Below, one piece after another: positions 32,360 to 39,751 of a stretch of 64,000 nt of DNA. Numbering within the stretch: the first letter of the stretch is position 1; every line of letters starts with the position of its first letter. The position numbers and the translations under genes are program-made. The notes below the pieces were generated by a model. It searched no databases. It was not told the origin of the DNA and saw nothing but the letters and a program-made list of their open reading frames with translations. The DNA comes from Archangium violaceum Cb vi76 (lineage in GTDB: Bacteria; Myxococcota; Myxococcia; Myxococcales; Myxococcaceae), in contig NZ_JPMI01000017.1 in assembly GCF_000733295.1 (NCBI RefSeq), positions 1 through 64,000 of the forward strand, in the 5' to 3' direction.

Positions 32360-32431
32360 CTTGGAGTAGCTCAGCGGTAGAGCAGCCGGCTCTTTCCCGG
32401 CAGGGCGCGGGTTCGAATCCTGCCTCCAAGC
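32360..32431 (+). tRNA. tRNA-like gene, anticodon CUU (Lys by decoding), near-copy of the Arg tRNA
   Basis: The same cloverleaf as the neighbour, identical except for one D-loop base and five contiguous bases of the anticodon loop: CTCTTTC instead of CTTCGGA. Positions 34-36 read CTT, so by decoding it is Lys(AAG). But position 37 is T and 38 is C, which is abnormal (37 is almost always a purine), and the body is not lysine-like. It may be an altered, suppressor-like or decayed copy. It ends 22 bp before the next start codon. Confidence 0.55.
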
Positions 32432-32453
32432 TTTCTCCTTCTCTTCGATCCCG

Positions 32454-34826
32454 ATGCCCACCGACTCCTCGTCGCCTCGCGTGAACACCGGCTATGTGCT
32501 CGACCAGCTCCGCCGTGGGCTCGAGACGAGCCTGAACCACTCCGACCCGGCTGTCCGGGCGCGCGCGGCGGCGAAGGTCGAGCGGTGGCGCTCGGTGTTG
32601 GAGGAGCTGGCCTCGGGGACGCTCTCGGTCGGCTCGCGAACGCCGCTCGAGGGGATTCCCGCCTGGGTCACCCTGGAGGTCGCGCAGGGTGGATTCGCCA
32701 CGGGCCACCTGCTCGCCGAGGGCCCGCTGGAGCCGCACGAGCGGGAGCGGCTGGACTCGCTCCCCGCGCCCGCCGAGGCGGACGCCACCGAGCGCTCCCG
32801 GTTGAACACGTGGTTCCTGGGGGACGAGGGCCAGCGCGAGCTCGCGGAGGCGCTGCGCAGTGGCTGCTACCGGGTGCGTATCCCGGAGGAGGGGGCGCTG
32901 CTGACCGTGGCCTGGCTGATCGGCCGTGGCGAGGCGGAACGGGCGTTGGAGTTGCTTGAGACGCTGGCGCCGCTCACGGATCGGCTGCGGTTCTACCCCG
33001 TGCCGGACCCCCGTCCGTTCTCCTCGAGCGCGGTGGTGCGGGTGCAGACGGTGGGGAACACCGTGCGGCAACTGGATTCCATCGAGCGGCGCCCGCGGAT
33101 CGCGAAGATGAACGAGGCGCTGCGGGTCTGGAATCCGCTCTACGACCGCGCCGTCGAGCTGTTCCTCGAGACCGTGGAGGGAGCGCTCCCCCACCTGGCG
33201 GAGGAGAACGGTGAGCTGGTCCGCCGCCCGGATGGTCAGGGCCGGGTCGAGGGCGGCTGGCCCTGCCAGAACTGGCCGGAAGGCTGGCACGAGCGAGCGC
33301 GGCGGTTGCTGCGCGACTACCAGGCCGAGCGCCAGAATCACAAGCTGTGCGGCAAGCCCGAGCACCCGAAGGAGAACTTCGCCCGGCTGCGCGGCTTCCT
33401 GGAGCGGTGCGTCGCCGATGCGCGCTCGCTCACGGGCCGGGACGTGGGCTCCATCCGCAAGATTCTCGCCTCGTATGTGACGCGCCACGGAGCCCCCGGC
33501 TCGGAGCGGCTCCGGCGGGTGCGTGACGAGCAGGCGCGGATGGCCGAACAACCCACCATGAAGGAGTTCGCGGTCCTGGTGGTGAACCGCCTGCGGACGC
33601 TGCCGGGTGATGAGGGGCTCGGCTCGCTGGACCTCGCCGCTGCTCCGGTTCGCGAGGACGAGAGCGCGAGCCTGGGAATCGCGCCCGGCCGTCCCATCCC
33701 TCCGCATCTGCTCGGGAAGGTCGAGCGCTGCCTCGAGGCGCCCATCGATCAACTCGTGGAGCGCGGGGTGATTGGCTCCGGCGAGGTGCTCGCCACCGTG
33801 CTGCCGCAGATCACCTCCCAGGTGGGGGCGGCGGGGATCGAGGACCCGGAGCTGCGCCGGCTCTACACCGCCCTCTACGCGGCGTTCCGGCGCCGGCGCT
33901 CCCTGTTGCTGTTGAACCTGCAGCACCAGGTCCGGTTCGACGAGCTGCCGTGGGTGGAGGCGATCCGTCCGTACCGCAAGAACGAGCTCGGTGCGCGAGT
34001 GCTGGCGCGCCAGACGCTCGAACAGGTCTCGACGTTGGCGATCGCCTCCTTCCCCCAGACGCTGATTCCCAACAAGCTCATCCAGGAGTTGTCCGCGCTC
34101 GCGAAGGGCGCGGACTTGCGGCTTCCGCTGGTGGAGGAGATCGCCGCCGACATCTTCATGGGCACGTTCTCGATGAAGTACCTCGACGCGGCGCGAGCGG
34201 CGGCGCGGCTGCTCGAGGGCACGCTCTACGCCCGGTACTATGATGTCCCCACGAAGTACCTCCTCACGCTGGACGATCGCGAGCAGAAGTGGGGCAAGGA
34301 CACCTCGCCGGGCTTCGCGGAGCTGTGCACCGAGCGCGCGGGGGCGAAGCGGGGGCGCGGGTCGGTCGCCCGCAACGGCACCATCCTCGAGCAGGCGCAG
34401 ATCCTCACCACGCACAACCTCGCGGTCCTGTTCGAGGAGTTGAAGCTCGCGGAGACGCTGCGTCCGGCCCTGCCGCACCTCGCCGAGCGGTGCTTCCTCT
34501 GGCTGGTCCGGCAGCAGACGATGAAGATCGACCACTGGAAGGCGCAGCTCCAGATGGTGAAGAACACGGCCTACGCCTGGCGGCAGATGCTGTTCTTCCT
34601 CTCGTTCGTGCACCCGCCTGAGCTGCGGGAGTTCCTCGACCTGGCACGTGAGCACGTCGAGGAGCAGGGCGAGGCCTTCGGGCGCCGCTTCGAGCCGGTG
34701 CTGGCCGGGCTCGAGTGGGTGTCCGCTGGCAACGCGTTCGACGCGAGCGGCCGGGGAGGCCCGAAGGGAATCGCCCGCCGGTTCCTGGGCTGGTCCGACG
34801 GCCGGCACTGGCTCTTCGAGGGGTGA
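32454..34826 (+). CDS. Large conserved-looking protein of unknown function, 790 aa
   Basis: ATG at 32454, only 23 bp after the second tRNA-like gene. No signal peptide or membrane helix; a soluble, mostly helical cytoplasmic protein. Landmarks are YVLDQLRRGLETSL near the N-terminus, PAWVTLEVAQGGFATGHLLAEGPL (about 68-92), a Lys/Arg-rich centre, YTALYAAFRRRRSLLLLNLQHQ, and a C-terminal half with HWKAQLQMVKNTAYAWRQMLFFLSF. I do not recognise a domain. It is followed 19 bp downstream by the 402-aa cyclase-like gene, so the two probably form one operon and function together. Confidence 0.8.
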   Translation: MPTDSSSPRVNTGYVLDQLRRGLETSLNHSDPAVRARAAAKVERWRSVLEELASGTLSVGSRTPLEGIPAWVTLEVAQGGFATGHLLAEGPLEPHERERLDSLPAPAEADATERSRLNTWFLGDEGQRELAEALRSGCYRVRIPEEGALLTVAWLIGRGEAERALELLETLAPLTDRLRFYPVPDPRPFSSSAVVRVQTVGNTVRQLDSIERRPRIAKMNEALRVWNPLYDRAVELFLETVEGALPHLAEENGELVRRPDGQGRVEGGWPCQNWPEGWHERARRLLRDYQAERQNHKLCGKPEHPKENFARLRGFLERCVADARSLTGRDVGSIRKILASYVTRHGAPGSERLRRVRDEQARMAEQPTMKEFAVLVVNRLRTLPGDEGLGSLDLAAAPVREDESASLGIAPGRPIPPHLLGKVERCLEAPIDQLVERGVIGSGEVLATVLPQITSQVGAAGIEDPELRRLYTALYAAFRRRRSLLLLNLQHQVRFDELPWVEAIRPYRKNELGARVLARQTLEQVSTLAIASFPQTLIPNKLIQELSALAKGADLRLPLVEEIAADIFMGTFSMKYLDAARAAARLLEGTLYARYYDVPTKYLLTLDDREQKWGKDTSPGFAELCTERAGAKRGRGSVARNGTILEQAQILTTHNLAVLFEELKLAETLRPALPHLAERCFLWLVRQQTMKIDHWKAQLQMVKNTAYAWRQMLFFLSFVHPPELREFLDLAREHVEEQGEAFGRRFEPVLAGLEWVSAGNAFDASGRGGPKGIARRFLGWSDGRHWLFEG

Positions 34827-34845
34827 CGTTGAAGAATGCCCCTTG

Positions 34846-36054
34846 ATGGCTACGTACAACATCTCCCTGGCGGATCTGCGGCAGGACATCGCGGGGCTCA
34901 TCCCGGCCGGGCTCGTGCTGAGCTGGAACGGGCAGGAGAAGACCTCCGCCCGGCATGAGCAGCTGCTGGCGCCCTTCCGGAAGCGGGGCACGCTGGTGTC
35001 CACGGACTCGGCGGGACTGTCCACGCTGACCCAGCGTTACTCCCTGGCCCAGGTGATGAAGCTCGTCTCCGAGCCCAAGGAGGTGATCCACGCCTACGGC
35101 ACCGCGCTTGGCGGTGAGGCCATCGGCATCTGGGCGGCGGACAACTCGCAGATGTTCTTCGGGGAGGAGATCGCGCCGTCGCGGGTCGTCGCGCAGATGC
35201 TCGCGGTGCAGGAGCGGGTGAAGGCGCTGCGGGTGCAGGTGGGGATGGGCATCCACACCTGTGAGTGCTACCGGGTGGGAGGCGGCCTCTTTGGCGAGGG
35301 GGCGGACTTCATCGAGGCCATCGCGGAGGACGAGACCGCGGGTGGAGAGATCGTCGTATCCGGGGCGATCCTCGAGTGGCTCCCGGGAGGGCTTCGCGAC
35401 GCGGCCCGGGTGCGCGAGGATCTCCGGGCGCACGGGGCGCTGTGGTCGTTGAAGGACTTCTCCGGGCGAGTGGAGGCCGTGGAAGGCGGCAACCCAAACT
35501 ACCCGACGCCCTTCGACGCGGCGTTCTTCCAGCGGCTGCGCTCGATGTCCGTGGAGGAGCTCGGGACGGAGGCGTTCCCCGAGTACCGGAAGACACGGAC
35601 GGTGGTGTTCGTGAAGGCGAAGCACGCCCCGCGCGAGTTCCTGCTGGACTCGTTCACGGACATGTCGCTCATCGATCTCACGGTGCGCCGGATCGCCGCG
35701 TCGCACGGGGCGGACGTCGTGAAGTCCAACGGCACGCTGGCGATCGTGCTCTTCGACGAGGGCCGTGAAGCGGTGGCGTTCGCGCGGGACATCATCGAGG
35801 GGAACCGCGTTCTGGGCGTCGAGGCCCACGTGGGCGTGGCCCGGGGAGAGGTCTACCTCTTCCCCCTGGCCAACGGGGAGCGGGAGATCGCGGGCAATCC
35901 CGTCAACGTGGCCTCCAAGCTCGCGGAGGACTCGGGCCTGGAGGGAGTGCTCGTCGAGCGCTCCGTCTCACTCGGAGGGCTCGAGCGGGACGGAGTACCC
36001 TTCCAGATGACCCTCTCGCGCGTCGAGCTGGCCGGACATCGCTTCGTGGTCTGA
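34846..36054 (+). CDS. Protein with two degenerate cyclase-homology-like domains, 402 aa
   Basis: Start ATG 34846 (MATYNISLADLRQD), 19 bp after the 790-aa gene; the frame upstream is a shadow of that gene. Residues about 40-180 (GTLVSTDSAGLSTLT, VQVGMGIHTCECY, GLFGEGADFIEAIAEDETAGGEIVVSGAIL) and about 255-400 (RTVVFVKAKH, HGADVVKSNGTLAIVLFDEG, VEAHVGVARGEVYLF, REIAGNPVNVASKLAED) both follow the class III adenylate/guanylate cyclase layout. The second copy lacks the usual metal-binding Asp pair at its first strand, so catalysis is doubtful. It might sense nucleotides or dimerise. Confidence 0.72.
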   Translation: MATYNISLADLRQDIAGLIPAGLVLSWNGQEKTSARHEQLLAPFRKRGTLVSTDSAGLSTLTQRYSLAQVMKLVSEPKEVIHAYGTALGGEAIGIWAADNSQMFFGEEIAPSRVVAQMLAVQERVKALRVQVGMGIHTCECYRVGGGLFGEGADFIEAIAEDETAGGEIVVSGAILEWLPGGLRDAARVREDLRAHGALWSLKDFSGRVEAVEGGNPNYPTPFDAAFFQRLRSMSVEELGTEAFPEYRKTRTVVFVKAKHAPREFLLDSFTDMSLIDLTVRRIAASHGADVVKSNGTLAIVLFDEGREAVAFARDIIEGNRVLGVEAHVGVARGEVYLFPLANGEREIAGNPVNVASKLAEDSGLEGVLVERSVSLGGLERDGVPFQMTLSRVELAGHRFVV

Positions 36055-36079
36055 AGCGAGGTCCGGAGGGGACGGCCCG

Positions 36080-39000
36080 TCAGGGGGCCAGGTAGTGATC
36101 GAAGTGGTGGTCCATCGTGCGCGTGCCGTCGGGCAGGGTGATGCCTCCCATGAGCCACGGCGGAACGACGCCGCCCATCACGGCGGGCACGTTCATCGGC
36201 TGGCGCCGCGGATCCTGGTAGCGGGGCCCCGAGCCGGCCGTGAGCGCACCGGGACGCAACCCGGGCAGGGGCGCGGTGGAGGTGTGGCAGGTGAGGCAGA
36301 AGGTGTTGGCGCTGGTATCGGGCCGGGGCGAGGCCGCCTGGAACGTGGGGAGGGCCAGCTTCTGCGCGCGCTTGCACCGGGAGGCCAGGGACGGGTTCGC
36401 ATGCGGGTTCTTGTGGACGCGGTCGATGCACAGGTGCTCGCCGTACTGGGCGGGGTAGTCGCGTGGATCCACATGGGAGCCGAGCCGCATCTGTTCACAC
36501 ACCAGCGTGGGGAATCCCGGGTATTGGTTCGCCAGGTCCCGGAGTCTGAACAGGGCGGGGTGCGAGGACTCTCCGGTGTACGTGGTGATGTCCACCAGCG
36601 TCCCGAGCGCGTTGTTGCAGATGTGCTCGTCGAGCCACGCGGCCTGCGCGTCCTGGGCCGACAGGGAGTAGACGCGGAACTCATCCACCCAGCCGAAGAA
36701 CGGGAGCCTCGACTGTCCCGGGACGAAGGCCGGCCCCGGATCGCCCACCGTCATCCACGTCCAACCGTTGACGGTGTCCTCCATGAGGTTGAAGCCGGTG
36801 TCCGTGGGCGCGACGGCGAGCGTCGTGACCGGGGTGCCGTTGACGTGGAACTGGAGCGTGCGCTGGCCGGCCCGGGTGAAGATCTTCACGCCGAGGTGGA
36901 AGAACTGGCCCTGCTGGACGAGCGAGCCGAGGTTCACCGTGTACTGGCTTCCGGTGGCGCCGTTGTACACGGCCAGCTCGTGCCACGTGGCACCGGTGAA
37001 GTCCTTCGCCGCGACGAGCCCGATCCACGAGTTGTCCGGGAAGTAGAAGAGGGTGCGCGGGAGGGTGCGGGCGGTGGCGAAGATGACCTTGGTGGGGAAC
37101 GGCTGGCGCGAGTCGAGCCAGAGGCCGAGGTACCAGTCACGGCGCGAGGGTTGGACGGGGTAGCCCATGTCCATGAAGTCGTTGACGCCGTCCAGCCACA
37201 CGCCCTTGCCGCTGACGCCACCCAGGGCCACGGGCTCGATGCGCGCGCCGCCGCGGAGCCGCAACGAGCTGGGCCCCTGGAGGTTCTCGGTGCCGTGGGC
37301 GGCGCTGGTGGTGGCCGCGTTCTGCACCAGCGGGTTGCGCGCGAAGCGGAAGTCCGCGATGTCCCCGCCCCGCACGTAGGCCCAGGCATTGCGCATGGGG
37401 ACGAACCCGTCCTTGGGGAACGTCTCGGCGCGCTGGGCGCCGAAGGGTGAGACGTCCATGCGCATGGGCGCGTTCATGTGGGCGACGACGAAGGCCTGCT
37501 TGTTCAGGTACTCGTCGAAGGCCACCTCGGAGGTGCGCTGGGTGTTGGACTGGACGTTCCACACCACGTCGAAGGGCAGCGTGGGCCGCAGCGCGTCGAA
37601 GTGGTTGAGCTGGTTCTCGAAGGAGAAGATGGCCGAGCTGCCCTGGGGCGTCAGCGAGAGGTCATCACCGGCGTAGAGGCGCAGCCCGAAGGTGCGCGTG
37701 AGGCCGTCGGAGCGGTTTCCTCCCAGGTCGGTGATGTTCAACCCGTTGTCGAGGATGACGGCCTTGCCGTGGGTCCACGCGCCCAGCACGGAGATGGCCT
37801 GCGCGGGAGAGCGGTCCGGGTTGAACGCCGCGCGCTCCCAGTCGTTCCGCGGCGGGGCGGAGAGGGTCTGGGTGGAGACGTTGGGCCCGGACTGCTCCCG
37901 GAGGAGCATCTGGCGCGCGTAGTAGCCGTCGTGCGGATTGTTCTTCGCCGCGAAGAAGAGGTTCTTGCCCTCGCGGTCGAGCCACGCGTACGCGCCCTGG
38001 TCGCGCACGCCGAACGGGATGGCGTTGCCCATCGAGTCGCGGAACGGTCGCGGCACTCCGCCGATCACCTGGGACTTCGCGATCTCGTAGCGGCCGTTCA
38101 CCTCGGGATCCATCGGCATCATGCTGATGGGCTTCATGTGCGCCCAGCCCTCCGCGCGGCAGGCATTGGGCGAGTACGAGTAGAAGAGCCCGTCCATGTT
38201 GAGGACGAGCAGCCGGCCGTCTCCGCTCACCGTGGGCTCGAAGAGGAAGAGGGGCTTGCCCTCGCCCGAGGCGGGCCGCGTGTGGACGCCGTTCCAGTAG
38301 CCGCCGTTGCCGATGACGGAGTCCTCGTCATCCTCCACCTGGAAGCGCGAGCGCGAGGACTGCCGGTCGAAGAACTGGCACCACTTGGGAATGTTGGGGC
38401 CCGTGGCGCGGGGATAGGTGTAGATGGGCTTGCCGAAGATATTGCCCAGCAGGACCTGGTCGTAGCACTTGAAGCCGGGATGGCTGCTGAGGACCTTCGC
38501 CCAGTTGACCTGGTTGGTGCCCGAGTGCGTCCAGGTGGGGTTGTTGCCATCCAGATCACTCCAGGGCGTCTCATGCACGTTGAAGGGCCGGAAGGGAGGC
38601 AGCTCCCACTGAGGGAGGGACTTCACCTCGCCCTCGGGGTTGCGCGGGTAGATCCACAATCCCCAGCCGCTCGAATCCCAGCCCTGCAGCTCTCCGGCGG
38701 ACAGCTTCTTCGGGTCGCGCACGAACACGGTCACGTCCACCGAGCGCAGCTCCCACCGGTTGGGGTCCTCCGCCGCGGTGAGCCCATACAGGAACGAGAT
38801 GTCGTAGCAGTCGCCGGTGATGAGAGGGGAACCCGCCTCGTAGCGCGCCTGGCACTTGAGGGGATTGTGCTTGCTGGAGACGTAGGCCGGCGCCGAGTCC
38901 TCACAGAGCGTGCTGTGGAGGGCGTCGGGGAAGAAGCCGTTGTTCCGCGTCTGCAGCGAGGAGAAGAGCGGGTTGTAGTAGATGAAGGGGTGGTTGCCGG

Positions 39001-39583
39001 GCTGATGACCTGGCTGCGAGAACAGGGAGCCCTTGGCGGCGAAGTCGTACTTGAGGTCCTGGCCGAGCACCTCGGGGCGGAACGTGACGAGCGTGGTGCC
39101 CTCGCCGCAGCCGCGGCAGCCGCCGCGCAGGGACAGGCGCCCGTCGTTGGTGCTTCGGGTGAAGGGGAGTACCTGCTGGGCTCCGTTGGCGTCCGAGGCG
39201 GCAGGGAGACGGGGGCCGTCCCAGAAGTACTCGAAGGGAGGGTAGGGCTGCACCTTGCCCACGAGCGTGGAGGGGAGCAGCGTCGGCGGTTGCCCCGGGG
39301 TCTGGTAGGGCCGCCAGGCGGCGGACAACTCCCGGAAGATGCTGGGCCGCTGCGGATTCGCCTCGTTGTAGCAGTTGTCGATGCGGCTGTAGTCGGTGGA
39401 GCACGGCGCCGTGCCCACGAGCGCCACGTCGGTGAAGAGCGTGGGAGTGTCGAGTGCCGACTCCACCGTGCCGGGCTGCTCTTCCTGGGTGGGCGCCGGT
39501 GTCTCGGTGCACGCCGCGGAGACCACCAGCAGGAGCAGGACAGGCCAGGAGCGGGGTGCTGGAAGCTTCGATTCTGGACGCAT
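36080..39583 (-). CDS. Lipoprotein with LamG-like domain and a C-terminal c-type haem site, 1167 aa
   Basis: The N-terminus is a lipoprotein signal (LLLLVVSAAC, Cys at 25). The middle has many short beta strands. About residues 770-1010 form a LamG/concanavalin-like domain (GVSGKGVWLDGVNDFMDMGYP ... LQFHVNGTPVTTLAVAPTDTG ... FGWVDEFRVYSLSAQDAQAAW). Near the end CLTCH (1096-1100) is a single CxxCH haem c motif in a Pro/Gly-rich region. So it looks like an exported, lipid-anchored cytochrome-like protein with a ligand-binding domain. It is convergent with the cyclase-like gene and divergent from the NHL-repeat lipoprotein. Confidence 0.85.
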   Translation of the reverse strand: MRPESKLPAPRSWPVLLLLVVSAACTETPAPTQEEQPGTVESALDTPTLFTDVALVGTAPCSTDYSRIDNCYNEANPQRPSIFRELSAAWRPYQTPGQPPTLLPSTLVGKVQPYPPFEYFWDGPRLPAASDANGAQQVLPFTRSTNDGRLSLRGGCRGCGEGTTLVTFRPEVLGQDLKYDFAAKGSLFSQPGHQPGNHPFIYYNPLFSSLQTRNNGFFPDALHSTLCEDSAPAYVSSKHNPLKCQARYEAGSPLITGDCYDISFLYGLTAAEDPNRWELRSVDVTVFVRDPKKLSAGELQGWDSSGWGLWIYPRNPEGEVKSLPQWELPPFRPFNVHETPWSDLDGNNPTWTHSGTNQVNWAKVLSSHPGFKCYDQVLLGNIFGKPIYTYPRATGPNIPKWCQFFDRQSSRSRFQVEDDEDSVIGNGGYWNGVHTRPASGEGKPLFLFEPTVSGDGRLLVLNMDGLFYSYSPNACRAEGWAHMKPISMMPMDPEVNGRYEIAKSQVIGGVPRPFRDSMGNAIPFGVRDQGAYAWLDREGKNLFFAAKNNPHDGYYARQMLLREQSGPNVSTQTLSAPPRNDWERAAFNPDRSPAQAISVLGAWTHGKAVILDNGLNITDLGGNRSDGLTRTFGLRLYAGDDLSLTPQGSSAIFSFENQLNHFDALRPTLPFDVVWNVQSNTQRTSEVAFDEYLNKQAFVVAHMNAPMRMDVSPFGAQRAETFPKDGFVPMRNAWAYVRGGDIADFRFARNPLVQNAATTSAAHGTENLQGPSSLRLRGGARIEPVALGGVSGKGVWLDGVNDFMDMGYPVQPSRRDWYLGLWLDSRQPFPTKVIFATARTLPRTLFYFPDNSWIGLVAAKDFTGATWHELAVYNGATGSQYTVNLGSLVQQGQFFHLGVKIFTRAGQRTLQFHVNGTPVTTLAVAPTDTGFNLMEDTVNGWTWMTVGDPGPAFVPGQSRLPFFGWVDEFRVYSLSAQDAQAAWLDEHICNNALGTLVDITTYTGESSHPALFRLRDLANQYPGFPTLVCEQMRLGSHVDPRDYPAQYGEHLCIDRVHKNPHANPSLASRCKRAQKLALPTFQAASPRPDTSANTFCLTCHTSTAPLPGLRPGALTAGSGPRYQDPRRQPMNVPAVMGGVVPPWLMGGITLPDGTRTMDHHFDHYLAP

Positions 39584-39751
39584 GTGGCCGTCTAACAGAC
39601 CCGCACATCAGGAATCCAATGTGAACCATTCAATTCCGGTGCGGCTGTCGCGGCGTTGATCTGTCCGACATGCCTCCCAGGGAGGGAGAAACACTTCCCA
39701 TGCTGGTGCTCGTGCTTACCCTCGCAGCCCCAGAGGGGTTGGGAGGCGGGC

